Positions 34,505 to 43,549 of a stretch of 59,972 nt of DNA are shown in pieces (the first letter of the stretch is position 1; each line of letters begins with the position of its first letter). Source of the stretch: Ignavibacteriota bacterium (GTDB taxonomy: Bacteria > Bacteroidota > Ignavibacteria > UBA10030 > SZUA-254). The DNA is taken from NCBI GenBank assembly GCA_025358305.1, contig JANYJZ010000024.1:1-59972 (forward strand). Direction: 5' to 3'. The position numbers were made by a program, and so were the translations under genes. The notes under the pieces are model-generated. The model worked only from the letters and a program-made list of their open reading frames with translations. It had not been told where the DNA came from and ran no database searches.

Positions 34505-35640
34505 TCGAGCCCGTACTCCTTGATCTTCCGGTAGAGCGTCCGTTCGCTGATATTGAGCGCCTTTGACGCGAGTCGGCGGTTGTCGTTGAACCGCTCCAGC
34601 GCGCTCAAGATCATCCGCTTTTCCATCTCGTTGAGAGGCACGAAGTTCTCGCCTGTCGAGTGATTGTCCGTGTCAACGTGCGCCTCGACGTACTGGGAGT
34701 TCACCGCGACGGGGGAGCGAGGCTGCTGTGCGAGCATGCCTTTGATGTCCATGATGTCGCTCTTCACCTCGAGGAGCGCGCGGTAGATGAGTTCGCGCTC
34801 CACCTGCTCGGCGGACTTGTGCGTGAACACCGGCAGGTTGCGGTTGTGGCCGTCGTCGCCCGCCTCTTTCAGGTACTTCCGGATGCTCGCCGTGTCGATG
34901 AGCCTGCCGCGCTCGACGACGAGCATGCTCTCGACGGTGTTCCGGAGCTCGCGGACGTTGCCAGGCCACTGGTAGCCCTTGAGGTACTCCATCGCGTCGG
35001 GCGTGATCCCCGCGAACGAGATATTGTTCTTCTCGGCGACGTGCCGGGCGATCTCCTGGAAGAGGAGGGGAATGTCCTCGCGGTGCTCGCGCAGGGCGGG
35101 GATCCGAATGTTGATGGACCGGAGCCGGAAAAACAGATCCGCGCGGAAGTTGCCATGCTTCACTTCGGATTCCAGGTCCTTGTTCGTCGCGGCGATGACC
35201 CTCGCGTCGACCTTTCTCGCGGTCGAGGAACCGACGCGCATGTATTCTCCGTTCTCGAGGACGCGGAGGAACTTCACCTGCGTGCCGATCGGCAGCTCGC
35301 CGATCTCATCGAGGAAGATCGTGCCGCCGTCGGCGAGCTCGAAATAGCCCTTGCGCGTGTCGCTGGCCCCGGTGAAGGAGCCCTTCTCGTGGCCGAAGAG
35401 CTCGCTCTCCATGATGCCCTCGGGGATCGCTCCTGCGTTCACCGAGACGAGCGGGCGCAGCTTGCGTCTGCTCGCGCTGTGGATCGCCTTGGCGACGAGT
35501 TCCTTCCCTACGCCGCTCTCGCCCGTGATGAGAACGGTGATGTCGGTCGGCGCGACCTGGAGGACGACGTCGACGAGTTCCTTCATCTCGATCGACTCGC
35601 CGATGATCCCGGATTCCTTCTGGAAGAGGTCGCGATCCAT
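34501..35640 (-). CDS. Sigma54-dependent transcriptional activator without receiver domain
   Basis: A 379-aa bacterial enhancer-binding protein. The AAA+ domain starts almost at once: Walker A GESGVGKE (residues 40-47), GSFTGA (87-92) as the sigma54-contact loop in place of GAFTGA, Walker [12 protein letters not shown] (105-115), [11 protein letters not shown] sensor I and [10 protein letters not shown] sensor II. The C-terminal Fis-type helix-turn-helix is at about 340-379 ([25 protein letters not shown]). No receiver, GAF or PAS domain is present, so activity must be set by level or a partner. ATG 35640 is chosen since the upstream extension is arginine-rich shadow. It starts 5 nt after the SPOR gene. 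Confidence 0.93.
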   Translation of the reverse strand: MDRDLFQKESGIIGESIEMKELVDVVLQVAPTDITVLITGESGVGKELVAKAIHSASRRKLRPLVSVNAGAIPEGIMESELFGHEKGSFTGASDTRKGYFELADGGTIFLDEIGELPIGTQVKFLRVLENGEYMRVGSSTARKVDARVIAATNKDLESEVKHGNFRADLFFRLRSINIRIPALREHREDIPLLFQEIARHVAEKNNISFAGITPDAMEYLKGYQWPGNVRELRNTVESMLVVERGRLIDTASIRKYLKEAGDDGHNRNLPVFTHKSAEQVERELIYRALLEVKSDIMDIKGMLAQQPRSPVAVNSQYVEAHVDTDNHSTGENFVPLNEMEKRMILSALERFNDNRRLASKALNISERTLYRKIKEYGLE

Positions 35641-35645
35641 GGCCG

Positions 35646-36404
35646 TTAGTACCTCTCCACGACGATGGAGTCGATATTGTATTTCGTTCGCACTTCCTTG
35701 CCGAACCGCCTGGCGTCCTCCGCCGTGGCGTAACTTCCGACCCAAACGAGGAATAGGCTTCTGCCGCCGCGGACCTTGTTCGTCACCTCGACGGTGAGAC
35801 CCTTGTCCTCGAAGAAGGACTTCTGCTTCTCGGCGTTCGCGGAGGTGGAGAAGGCGCCGGTCTGGATCGTGTAGGGGGCCTTCGGAGGCGCACCCTTCGC
35901 GGGCTCCGGCAGCGCAGCCGGGACGCTCGCGGTGTCGTCCTTGGAACGCACCCGGACTGCGGGTGCTTCGATCGCGGGCATGCGCGCGGCCTGCCCTCCG
36001 GCGAGGAACGGCGAAGACGGGTAGTCCTTCCTGAGGGCCTGCATCTTCAGTTCGGCGGTGCGGTAGAGCCCGAGCGCGTAGTAGTATTGGTAGATGTGGT
36101 AGAGCGCCGCGTCGGCGAATTCGCTCTTCGGGAAATTGTCGACGATGCTCTGGTAGAACTTCACTCCCTCGATCCCGTCGGCGGCGAGACGGCCCTGGAG
36201 GTAGAGGACGCCGGGGTCGTTCTGGAACCGCGCGGCGAGGTCGGGAAGGACGCGCTTGACGTCCTCGGCCTGGCCGTGTTCAACCTTGCTGATCGCGTCA
36301 CGGATCTCAGGGGCGGTCTCCTGAGCGTGCGATACGGCGATGCATGCGCCGAGAAACAGCACCAACCCGGCGGCTCGCCGGAGGATGGTCGCCAGCCGGA
36401 TCAT
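35646..36404 (-). CDS. SPOR-domain periplasmic protein with TPR
   Basis: A 252-aa exported protein. The signal peptide is residues 1-27, then a TPR-like helical part (about 30-125: VLYLQGRLAADGIEGVKFYQSIVDNFPKSEFADAALYHI in pattern), a proline-rich linker and a C-terminal SPOR domain (about 172-252: YTIQTGAFSTSANAEKQKSFFEDKG and VWVGSYATAEDA). SPOR domains bind denuded peptidoglycan at division sites. It overlaps miaB by ATGA, so it is translated together with that tRNA enzyme, an odd pairing that is probably chance of neighbourhood. Confidence 0.87.
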   Translation of the reverse strand: MIRLATILRRAAGLVLFLGACIAVSHAQETAPEIRDAISKVEHGQAEDVKRVLPDLAARFQNDPGVLYLQGRLAADGIEGVKFYQSIVDNFPKSEFADAALYHIYQYYYALGLYRTAELKMQALRKDYPSSPFLAGGQAARMPAIEAPAVRVRSKDDTASVPAALPEPAKGAPPKAPYTIQTGAFSTSANAEKQKSFFEDKGLTVEVTNKVRGGRSLFLVWVGSYATAEDARRFGKEVRTKYNIDSIVVERY

Positions 36405-37765
36405 GCGGCCGCCTCTTCGACGCGGCCGGGAGAAGCGACGACGGCGATCGATCCGAAGAGCGTTGCGGAGTTCACGCGCTCGATCCGAACGGGAACGTAC
36501 GTGCCCGCGGAATAGTCCCCCTTCGGGAAGATGACGGTCTTATTGCCGTCGGTGCGGCCCTGCCAGAAATCCTCCGACTTCTTGCTCGGCGATTCGGCGA
36601 GGACCTCGACAATCTGACCGACGATGGACTGGTTCTTCCGCAGCGAGATCGCGTTCTGCAGCATCACGATCTCATTGACCCGGCGCGATTTCACCACTTC
36701 GGCAACGTCGTCGGGCATGTTGAACGCCGGCGTGTTCTCGCGCGGGGAATACTTGAACATGTAGGCGCCGTCGTATCCGATCTCCGAGAGGAGATCCACG
36801 GTGCGCGCGTGGTCATCCTCGGTCTCCGTCGGGAATCCGGTGATCGTGTCGGTCGAGAGGGTGACGTCGGGGATGGCGACTTTGATCCGTTCGACGAGGG
36901 CGCGGTAGTGCGCGCTCGTATAGGTACGGTTCATGCGCTCCAGGATCCGGTCGGAGCCGGACTGCACCGGAAGATGGATGAAATTGCAGATGTTCCCGAG
37001 CGATGCGATCGTCCCGATGAGCTTGTCCGACATGTCCTGTGGGTGAGAGGTCGTGAAACGCACGCGGATGGACGGATCGACGGTCGCGACCGCCCCGAGG
37101 AGGTCCGCGAAATCGGCGTTCCCGTCCTTGTACGAGTTGACGTTCTGGCCCAGGAGGGTGACCTCCTTGAACCCCCGCGTGGATAGGACCTCGACCTCCT
37201 GGATGATGCTCGTGAGCGTCCGGCTTCGCTCGCGGCCCCGGGTGAAGGGCACGACGCAGAACGTGCAGAATTTATCACACCCCCGCATGACAGAGATCCA
37301 GGCGCTGATGCCGTCGGTCCGCAAGGGGAGGATGTCGTCGTACGTCTCGACGCGCGAGAGCTGGACCGCGACGCCCTTCTTTCCGTGCCAGGCGTCCTCG
37401 AGGAGCGCGGGCAGTTTTCGGTACTCGTCGGGGCCGACGATGAGGTCGGCGATCTGGCCCACCCCCCGGGCCTCCTCATGGGAGAGCTTCGAGCGGAGTC
37501 GTTCCGCCATGCATCCCAGGACGCCCACGATCACGCCGGGTTTCTCGCGCTTGAGGCGCTTGAACTCTCCCATCCGGCCGTAAATGCGCTGCTCGGCGTT
37601 CTCCCGGATGCTGCAGGTGTTCACCAGGACGACGTCCGCTTCGGCGATTTCGTTCGTTATATCGCATCCGTCATCCGCCAAAAGGCTTAAGACGACCTCG
37701 GAATCCGCCACATTCATCTGGCAGCCGTAGGTCTCGATGTAGACGCGTTTCTTTATCGTGCGCAT
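36401..37765 (-). CDS. miaB: tRNA-2-methylthio-N6-dimethylallyladenosine synthase
   Basis: A 454-aa methylthiotransferase that adds the 2-methylthio group to i6A37 of tRNA. The N-terminal UPF0004 domain has YGCQMNVADSE, NTCSIRENAE and LGCMAER (three cluster cysteines). The radical SAM domain has RGCDKFCTFCVVPFTRGRERSR (CX3CX2C). The C-terminal TRAM domain has GQIVEVLAESPSKKSE and YVPVRIERVNSATLFG. ATG 37765 is the natural start; the upstream extension lacks similarity. The 5' leader has a perfect 8-bp hairpin 9 nt ahead of the ATG. Confidence 0.97.
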   Translation of the reverse strand: MRTIKKRVYIETYGCQMNVADSEVVLSLLADDGCDITNEIAEADVVLVNTCSIRENAEQRIYGRMGEFKRLKREKPGVIVGVLGCMAERLRSKLSHEEARGVGQIADLIVGPDEYRKLPALLEDAWHGKKGVAVQLSRVETYDDILPLRTDGISAWISVMRGCDKFCTFCVVPFTRGRERSRTLTSIIQEVEVLSTRGFKEVTLLGQNVNSYKDGNADFADLLGAVATVDPSIRVRFTTSHPQDMSDKLIGTIASLGNICNFIHLPVQSGSDRILERMNRTYTSAHYRALVERIKVAIPDVTLSTDTITGFPTETEDDHARTVDLLSEIGYDGAYMFKYSPRENTPAFNMPDDVAEVVKSRRVNEIVMLQNAISLRKNQSIVGQIVEVLAESPSKKSEDFWQGRTDGNKTVIFPKGDYSAGTYVPVRIERVNSATLFGSIAVVASPGRVEEAAA

Positions 37766-37774
37766 GAGGGTAGA

Positions 37775-37795
37775 GGCTCCCCTTGCTGGGGAGCC
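37775..37795 (-). promoter_or_regulatory. 5'-leader hairpin of miaB
   Basis: GGCTCCCC and GGGGAGCC form a perfect 8-bp stem around a 5-nt loop, ending 9 nt before the miaB ATG. It covers the place where a ribosome-binding site would lie. There is no T-tract on this strand. Confidence 0.55.
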
Positions 37796-37838
37796 GTTAA
37801 ACTCCTTAAAAAGAGCGAAATTTGGGGAAAAGTCAGTT

Positions 37839-37870
37839 GAAAGATACCGATTTGCTGACAGAAAGTCAAT
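37839..37870 (-). promoter_or_regulatory. Promoter of the miaB-lptE operon
   Basis: Minus-strand ATTG (37870-37867), 20 nt, TATCTTTC (37846-37839). Expected start near 37832 gives a leader of about 65 nt including the hairpin. Confidence 0.62.
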
Positions 37871-38121
37871 GCGCGGTGTGGAATTCCCAGCGGATAAAAT
37901 CAACTCTCATGAACCACTTGACAAGAAGTCAGAGTGCGACTTGAGGAAGAGGGATCTCCCGGCACCACCGATCCCCGCTGCCCCCGAAAGCCCCCCGCGA
38001 GGTTCACTCGCGGACTGGCCGGAGGCGAAGGGGAGGGGCATTTGCTTTTCGCTGAAAAAAAAACGAATTTTGAACGCCGTCACTAACCACGCCGTCACCT
38101 CAGCACACTACCGCAGACCGT
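37871..38121. other. Intergenic region upstream of the small membrane protein
   Basis: This part of the 356-nt gap holds no convincing gene. CCGCGAG and CTCGCGG form a 7-bp hairpin near 37996-38014. A run of nine A follows. A weak TTTG (38041-38044)-N20-GAATTTTG (38065-38072) is a possible promoter for the plus-strand genes. Confidence 0.4.
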
Positions 38122-38445
38122 ATGCAACCGAATGTCTGGATGTACCTCTTCTTTTCCCTCCTCATCGTCGCGATCCTCACCATCGCGTACCAGGACATGA
38201 GACAGGCCGACGCTCCGCTCATCTTCTACAAGGATAAATACGAGGACCTGGAACGCTCGTACGTCGAACTAGCGAAATCCCATTCCTACATCCTGGAGAC
38301 GATCATGAAGAACGACGTCGACCTCCAGCCCTATCTGAAGGATCTTGCCGGCAAGCCCCGGGAAGAATACGAGGAATACCTCCGCCGGCGGATCGTCGCT
38401 ATGCAGCTCGATATCGAGCGCATTGACCGGTCCTATAAGAAGTGA
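38122..38445 (+). CDS. Small single-pass membrane protein of unknown function
   Basis: A 107-aa protein with one N-terminal membrane helix (about residues 7-23, [18 protein letters not shown]) and a charged, helical cytoplasmic or periplasmic part (residues 30-107; [41 protein letters not shown]) that may form a coiled coil. No family is recognised. It ends one nt before pta, so it is probably translated together with it. The codon use matches its neighbours and the frame is intact, which supports a real gene. Confidence 0.68.
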   Translation: MQPNVWMYLFFSLLIVAILTIAYQDMRQADAPLIFYKDKYEDLERSYVELAKSHSYILETIMKNDVDLQPYLKDLAGKPREEYEEYLRRRIVAMQLDIERIDRSYKK

Positions 38446-38446
38446 T

Positions 38447-39430
38447 ATGGCAGAGTCTGATCTCCTCCTTCGTATAAAAGAGCAGGCGGCGAAGCGGAAG
38501 AAGACCGTCGTCTTCCCCGACGCGACCGACCCACGCGCGATCCAGGCGGCGCGCGTCCTGACGGACATGGGCCTCGCCCATCCGGTTCTCGTCGGCAATA
38601 TGGCGGCCATCAGGGGCGCGGCTGAGACGGCGCAGGTGGCCCTCGGAAATATCCGTATCGTCGAGCCGACCTCCTCGGAGCAGCTGAGCGATTTTTCTCG
38701 ATTGTATTTTAACCTTCGGAAGTCGAAGGGCATCCTTCTCGAGGAGGCGCGGGCTGCGATGGAGCAGCCGCTCTACTTCGGGGCGATGATGGTCCGGGAA
38801 GGGATGGCCGACGGCAGCGTCGCCGGATCCCTCTCCACGACGGGCGACGTCTTGCGGGCGGCGATCCAGGTCATCGGCCTCCGTCCGGGGATCAGCGTCG
38901 TCTCGAGCTTCTTCCTTATGGTCTTCCCGCACACGGTCTATTCGTTCGCCGACTGCGCGGTCATCCCCGACCCCACGGCAGCGCAGCTCGCGGACATCGC
39001 CGTCGCCACCGCGGAGAACCACCGCAAGCTTACCGGACAGGAGCCGCGCGTCGCGATGCTCTCCTTTTCGACGAAGGGGAGCGCGGAGCACCCCCTCGTG
39101 GACAAAGTGCGGCAGGCCACCGCGCTCCTGAAGGCCAAGGCCCCCGGGCTCTGCGCCGACGGGGAGCTCCAATTCGACGCGGCCATCGTCCCGGCCGTCT
39201 GCCGGTCAAAGGCGCCGGGGAGCCCCGTCGAGGGGAACGCCAACGTGCTGATCTTCCCCGACCTCAACGCGGGGAACATCGGATACAAACTCGCCCAGCG
39301 GCTCGGCGGCGCGCAGGCGGTCGGGCCGATCGTCCAGGGTCTGAACAAGCCCGCCTTCGACCTTTCCCGCGGATGCAGCGTCGAGGACATCGTCAGTACG
39401 ACCGCGATCAACTGCGTCCTCTCCGCGTAG
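38447..39430 (+). CDS. pta: Phosphate acetyltransferase
   Basis: A 327-aa phosphotransacetylase (acetyl-CoA + Pi to acetyl phosphate + CoA) of the short PTA_PTB type. Family motifs are [17 protein letters not shown] at residues 18-34, [20 protein letters not shown] (the DG..GS loop) and [19 protein letters not shown], with [19 protein letters not shown] near the C-terminus. ATG 38447 gives the usual start; the longer frame upstream is a shadow of the previous gene. No ackA is visible in the window. Confidence 0.95.
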   Translation: MAESDLLLRIKEQAAKRKKTVVFPDATDPRAIQAARVLTDMGLAHPVLVGNMAAIRGAAETAQVALGNIRIVEPTSSEQLSDFSRLYFNLRKSKGILLEEARAAMEQPLYFGAMMVREGMADGSVAGSLSTTGDVLRAAIQVIGLRPGISVVSSFFLMVFPHTVYSFADCAVIPDPTAAQLADIAVATAENHRKLTGQEPRVAMLSFSTKGSAEHPLVDKVRQATALLKAKAPGLCADGELQFDAAIVPAVCRSKAPGSPVEGNANVLIFPDLNAGNIGYKLAQRLGGAQAVGPIVQGLNKPAFDLSRGCSVEDIVSTTAINCVLSA

Positions 39431-39443
39431 GTCCCTCTCCTCC

Positions 39444-40595
39444 ATGGCGGACCATGCCCACCCGCGTCACCAGTTCATCGACCTGTACCGGAGCGCCGTC
39501 ATCCTCCTCATGCTCGAAGGCCACGTCGTTCGGATGCTTCTTCCGCTCTCCCTCCAGCAGTCGATCCTCTTTCAGATTCATGAGTTCTTTCACGGGCTGA
39601 GTGCGCCGGCGTTCCTGTTCGGGTCGGGGCTGACGTTCGTCCTCTCCACGAAGAAGCGCTGGGAGGACTACCATCACTGGGGTCCGCCGCTCGCGCGGCG
39701 GGTACGGCGGCTGCTCTTCGTCATCTGTCTGGGGCTGTTCCTCCACCTGCCCTACTTCTCGTTCCGCAAGATCGTGAGCGACGGATCCCTCCAGGACACG
39801 CTCCAGCTCTTCCAGTGCGACGTGCTCATGTGCATCGGGATCGGACTCCTCGCCCTTCACGGGCTCGTGTTCTTCTTCAAGACGGAGGAGCGGTTCTACG
39901 GCCTCGTCCTTGCGGCGATCCTCGCCGTCTGCCTCCTGACGCCGCTCGTCTGGGACGTCGACTTTCTCAATTATCTCCCCCCGTTCGCAGCCCAGCTCTG
40001 CAACAGCATGCACGGTTCGCCGTTCCCCCTCTTCCCCTACGTCGGGTTCCTCTTCGCCGGCGTCATCGTCTCGTGGGAGTTCACCGTGGCGGCCAGCCGC
40101 CGACGCGAAGGGGTGTTCATGCGGCAGCTCCTCTTCCTCGGCGCGGGACTCGCCGCCGGGGGTGTCGCCATCGATCTTGTCCCCGTTCAGATCTACCCGA
40201 CGTACAACTTCTGGTTCACGAGCCCGAGCTACTTCTTCATCCGCCTCGGCTCGCTCATGGTGATGGTGTCGATCTTCTGGTATGCGTCGAGAAAGGTCTC
40301 GCGGCCCGGCAGGGTTCTGACCGTGTTCGGGAAGGAATCGCTCTTCGTCTACGTCGCGCATCTCCTCATCCTATCGGGATCGGTGGTCAACGTCGAGGAG
40401 AACCTTCGGACGATCTACGGGGGGACGTTCTCGGTGGCGGAAGCGATCGGGCTCTTCGCCGGATTGACGGCCGTCCTGCTCGTTCTCGCCCTGGCGTGGG
40501 AGTACTGCAAGGAAAAGCAGACGTCGTTCTACCGCTTCGTCCAGCTGAGCGGCGTGGGGATCTTTTTAATCTACTTCTTCCGGCGGGAATTCTAG
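39444..40595 (+). CDS. Membrane acyltransferase-like protein (DUF1624/HGSNAT-type)
   Basis: A 383-aa membrane protein with about ten helices. It begins with FIDLYRSAVILLMLEGHVV, a match to the DUF1624 / heparan-alpha-glucosaminide N-acetyltransferase core in which the histidine of 'LEGHVV' is the likely acetyl-accepting residue. Later helices include FPLFPYVGFLFAGVIVSW and GKESLFVYVAHLLIL, the conserved terminal motifs of this family. These proteins pass acetyl groups from cytosolic acetyl-CoA to sugars outside. It starts 13 nt after pta and probably shares its mRNA. Confidence 0.8.
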   Translation: MADHAHPRHQFIDLYRSAVILLMLEGHVVRMLLPLSLQQSILFQIHEFFHGLSAPAFLFGSGLTFVLSTKKRWEDYHHWGPPLARRVRRLLFVICLGLFLHLPYFSFRKIVSDGSLQDTLQLFQCDVLMCIGIGLLALHGLVFFFKTEERFYGLVLAAILAVCLLTPLVWDVDFLNYLPPFAAQLCNSMHGSPFPLFPYVGFLFAGVIVSWEFTVAASRRREGVFMRQLLFLGAGLAAGGVAIDLVPVQIYPTYNFWFTSPSYFFIRLGSLMVMVSIFWYASRKVSRPGRVLTVFGKESLFVYVAHLLILSGSVVNVEENLRTIYGGTFSVAEAIGLFAGLTAVLLVLALAWEYCKEKQTSFYRFVQLSGVGIFLIYFFRREF

Positions 40596-40596
40596 T

Positions 40597-41778
40597 TCAT
40601 GGCAGCGCAATGGTCCCGAGGATGGTCCTTCGTCCGGCCCCGGTAGCGCCCGGGATATTTCCGGGATGTCCGGCGATGGTCTCGTTCGCGAGGAGGGCGA
40701 AGCAGACCGCTTCCTTGGCATCCGGAGGGACCCCGATCATGCCGGTCGACCGGACCGGGGTGCGTCCGAAGTAGCGCGCGAGCGCGTCCATGAGATAACT
40801 GTTGTGTACGCCTCCGCCGCTGACAAAGAGTTCGTCGATGCGCGTCTTGCGTGCCCCATGGGCGAGGTACTGCTGGTAGACGCTGTAGGCGGTGAATTCC
40901 GTGGCGGTTGCGATGAGATCTTCGGGATGTGACCTGGGCGCAGAACGGAGGACGGAACGGAGAAAGTCGTCGCCGAACATTTCGCGACCGGTCGATTTCG
41001 GGATCGGCCGGCGGAAGTACGGATGGGCGCCCATCGACCGGAGAAGTCCCGGAAGGATGCGCCCGCTCCAGGCGACCGTGCCGTTCGTGTCGAAGGGACG
41101 CCCAAAATACTTCGCCATGAGAGCATCAACGACCATGTTGCCCGGCCCGGTGTCGAAGGCCCGCACGCCACTGGCCGAACAAGCCCGAGGAAGGATGGTG
41201 AGGTTCGCGATCCCGCCGACGTTCAGTATCCCCCGGCTGAAACGTGTCGAGCGCATCATCAGGAAATCGAAGAGCGGCACGAGCGGCGCCCCCGTCCCGC
41301 CGACGGCGATGTCGCCGGTCCGGAACCCGCCGACGGTCACGACGCCGGTGCGTTTTGCGATGACCGACGGATCCCCGATCTGCAGCGTTCCCCTGATGCG
41401 CCGGCCGAAGAGCGTCACGGTCTCGGGGAGGTGGTGGATCGTCTGGCCGTGGCTTCCGATGAGGTCGATCTCCGCAAGCCTGTGCCCACCCGCCCGGGCG
41501 ATCCGGCGGACCGCGTCGGCGGAGAATTCGGCGACGAGCATGTTGAGCCGGGTGATGTCCTCGATCCGCGCGGTCTCGGCGCCGGAGTGCCGAAGAAGAT
41601 GGTCCTTGTAGCCGGCGGGGTAGGGGAAAGTCCGGAAGGCGAGGAGGCGGACCGCCGTGGCGGTCCCCGAACCGGTGATCGACACCAGCGCGGCGTCCAT
41701 CCCGTCAGCCGACGTCCCGGACATCAATCCTACGACGAGTCTTCGTTTCTTGCGGAAAAGTCTTTCGAGCGTTCTCAT
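40597..41778 (-). CDS. anmK: Anhydro-N-acetylmuramic acid kinase
   Basis: A 393-aa sugar kinase of the ASKHA fold that opens and phosphorylates 1,6-anhydroMurNAc from cell-wall turnover. VVGLMSGTSADGMDAALV is the phosphate-1 motif near residue 14. GSHGQTIHHLP, GGIANLTIL and DTGPGNMVVDALM (phosphate-2/adenosine regions) follow, and FVSGGGVHNSYLMDALA is the ATP-binding end. Its stop is one nt after the acyltransferase stop (convergent). It is divergent from nfo with a gap of only 34 nt. Confidence 0.95.
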   Translation of the reverse strand: MRTLERLFRKKRRLVVGLMSGTSADGMDAALVSITGSGTATAVRLLAFRTFPYPAGYKDHLLRHSGAETARIEDITRLNMLVAEFSADAVRRIARAGGHRLAEIDLIGSHGQTIHHLPETVTLFGRRIRGTLQIGDPSVIAKRTGVVTVGGFRTGDIAVGGTGAPLVPLFDFLMMRSTRFSRGILNVGGIANLTILPRACSASGVRAFDTGPGNMVVDALMAKYFGRPFDTNGTVAWSGRILPGLLRSMGAHPYFRRPIPKSTGREMFGDDFLRSVLRSAPRSHPEDLIATATEFTAYSVYQQYLAHGARKTRIDELFVSGGGVHNSYLMDALARYFGRTPVRSTGMIGVPPDAKEAVCFALLANETIAGHPGNIPGATGAGRRTILGTIALP

Positions 41779-41812
41779 AGTTTTCGGGTCCCATCATTGC
41801 ATGAGGAATGGC

Positions 41813-42676
41813 ATGTCACAGATCGAACCGCTCATTGGCGCCCATGAATCGATCGCCGGCGGCGTCCACACCGCGTTCGAGCGAGCGCTCCGCGCGGGCT
41901 GCCGCACACTTCAGGTGTTCACGAAGAACTCGAACCAGTGGAAGAGCAGGCCGCTTGACGAAGCCGACATCGCAAACTACAAAACCGCCGCATCGGAGTC
42001 AACCATCGCTCCCGTGATCGCCCATGACTCGTATCTCATCAATCTCTGCGCCACCGACGCGTCGATCCTCATGAAGTCGCGCGAAGGGTTCGTGGACGAG
42101 ATCCGGCGCTGCGGCGCGCTCGGCATACCGTTCCTCAACTTCCATCCGGGGGCGCATATGGGCGCAGGCGAGGAGGAGGGGATCAAGCGCATCGTGGAGT
42201 CGCTCGATCTTGCGCACGAGGAGACCTCCGGAAGCCCGGTCATGAGCGTCCTGGAGACAACGGCGGGACAAGGCTCCGCGATCGGCTACCGGTTTGAGCA
42301 TCTGCGGGCGATCATCGACGGCGTCAAGGAGAAGGGGAGAATGGGGGTGTGCATCGATACATGCCACATCTTTGCGGCGGGATACGATATCAGCACCCCG
42401 CGAGGCTATGAGGAGACGTTCACGTTGTTCGACGAAGTGATAGGGCTCGGCCGTCTCGCCGCGGTCCACGTGAACGACTCGAAAAAGCCGCTTGGGTCGC
42501 GCGTCGACCGCCACGAGCACATCGGCAAAGGGGCGATCGGCGAGGAGGGGTTTCGATGTCTCATGAAGGACAGCCGCCTCGCGCTCGTTCCGAAGATCCT
42601 CGAAACGCCGAAGGGGGACGATCTGGAGGAAGACAGGGTGAATCTCGCGCTCCTTCGAAAGCTCGCGGCGTCGTGA
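41813..42676 (+). CDS. nfo: Endonuclease IV (AP endonuclease)
   Basis: A 287-aa TIM-barrel, three-zinc enzyme that cuts the DNA backbone at abasic sites. Motifs are VIAHDSYLINL, FLNFHPGAHMGAGEEEGIK (His ligand), VLETTAGQGSAIGY (Glu ligand), CIDTCHIFAAGYD (Asp/His) and HVNDSKKPLGSRVDRHEHIGKG (Asp, His). ATG 41813 has GAGG 6 nt upstream; ATG 41801 is an alternative. Because the gap to anmK is 34 nt, its promoter must lie within anmK. Confidence 0.96.
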   Translation: MSQIEPLIGAHESIAGGVHTAFERALRAGCRTLQVFTKNSNQWKSRPLDEADIANYKTAASESTIAPVIAHDSYLINLCATDASILMKSREGFVDEIRRCGALGIPFLNFHPGAHMGAGEEEGIKRIVESLDLAHEETSGSPVMSVLETTAGQGSAIGYRFEHLRAIIDGVKEKGRMGVCIDTCHIFAAGYDISTPRGYEETFTLFDEVIGLGRLAAVHVNDSKKPLGSRVDRHEHIGKGAIGEEGFRCLMKDSRLALVPKILETPKGDDLEEDRVNLALLRKLAAS

Positions 42677-42695
42677 CGAACCCCGGAGGACGCCG

Positions 42696-43373
42696 TCACT
42701 CCTCCGAGAGCTCCTCGCCGTCTGCGAAGCTCGCGATTCTCCGGGCCCGGGCGAATCGCTTCGCGTAGTAATGGCTGGCGAAGAGCGGGTCGACGCGCAC
42801 GCCGAATGTCCTGCTCGAATGGACGAAATATCCGTCCCCGAGGTAGATCCCCACATGGCTGATCCGCTTCCTCGTCCGGAAGAAGATGAGGTCGCCGAAA
42901 CGAAGCTCTTCCCGGTTGACCGGCGTCCCCATGTGCGACTGCTGCGCCGCCGAATGCGGCAGGTCGATCGACAGAGTTCTGCCGAACAGGGTCTTGATGA
43001 ACCCCGAGCAGTCGACCCCCTTCATCGAGATGCCCGCCCTGCGGTAGCGTACGCTGAGCCAGCGGGTCATCTCTTCGCGCATCGAGATCTCCAGGGGTTC
43101 GGGGTCTTCGCCCTCGCACGATGTGAGAGTGATCGTCCGGAAGCTGTCCACGAGCGCCGGCGAAAGGGTCTTCATCGCCGGGTGGCGACGCGCGAGGCGG
43201 CGCGATGCCGGGCGCGGCGACGCAGAGGTCTGGTGCTTCACCCGTTTGGCCGGATGGTGTTTCACGCGTCCGGCGTGACTGGTCTGGGCGGTTGCGATTC
43301 CGGAAAGGCAGATGAGCGCGAATAGGACGAGAGCGCATCCGCGGATCGCAGCATATGGAAATCGGGCGTGCAT
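42696..43373 (-). CDS. NlpC/P60-family peptidoglycan hydrolase
   Basis: A 225-aa exported cysteine peptidase that cuts peptide stems of the cell wall. The signal peptide is residues 1-30. A basic, proline- and histidine-rich linker (30-70) leads to the catalytic domain with VDCSGFI (C122), ISHVGIYLGDG (H173) and VHSSR (H185), a complete triad. The linker's positive charge would aid binding to the wall or to LPS. It has its own promoter at 43430-43461 and ends convergent to nfo. Confidence 0.9.
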   Translation of the reverse strand: MHARFPYAAIRGCALVLFALICLSGIATAQTSHAGRVKHHPAKRVKHQTSASPRPASRRLARRHPAMKTLSPALVDSFRTITLTSCEGEDPEPLEISMREEMTRWLSVRYRRAGISMKGVDCSGFIKTLFGRTLSIDLPHSAAQQSHMGTPVNREELRFGDLIFFRTRKRISHVGIYLGDGYFVHSSRTFGVRVDPLFASHYYAKRFARARRIASFADGEELSEE

Positions 43374-43429
43374 GGTGGATTGCGTCGGAGTCGGAACGTA
43401 TGGGACAACAATGGACTACGAGAGTGTAC

Positions 43430-43461
43430 GCAACGTAGGGAATTCGGTTGTGATAATCAAC
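43430..43461 (-). promoter_or_regulatory. Promoter of the NlpC/P60 gene
   Basis: Minus-strand GTTG (43461-43458), 20 nt, TACGTTGC (43437-43430); leader of about 50 nt. The -7 element is a weaker match (TAcgTT). Confidence 0.55.
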
Positions 43462-43494
43462 GCGCGGCGGGCCCCGGCTCCGCGTCCCAGAGGA

Positions 43495-43525
43495 CTTGAA
43501 TCTGATGGATTTTGAATTATATTAC
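43495..43525 (+). promoter_or_regulatory. Promoter of amrS
   Basis: CTTG (43495-43498), 19 nt, TATATTAC (43518-43525); transcription near 43532, a leader of about 18 nt. Confidence 0.68.
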
Positions 43526-43549
43526 CCAAATGAAGTGTGAGGTCCGCCA

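Noticed and set aside
37871-38121. Possible small RNA between miaB and the small membrane protein
   Set aside because: Only one short hairpin and an A-run are seen; no promoter-terminator pair frames an RNA.
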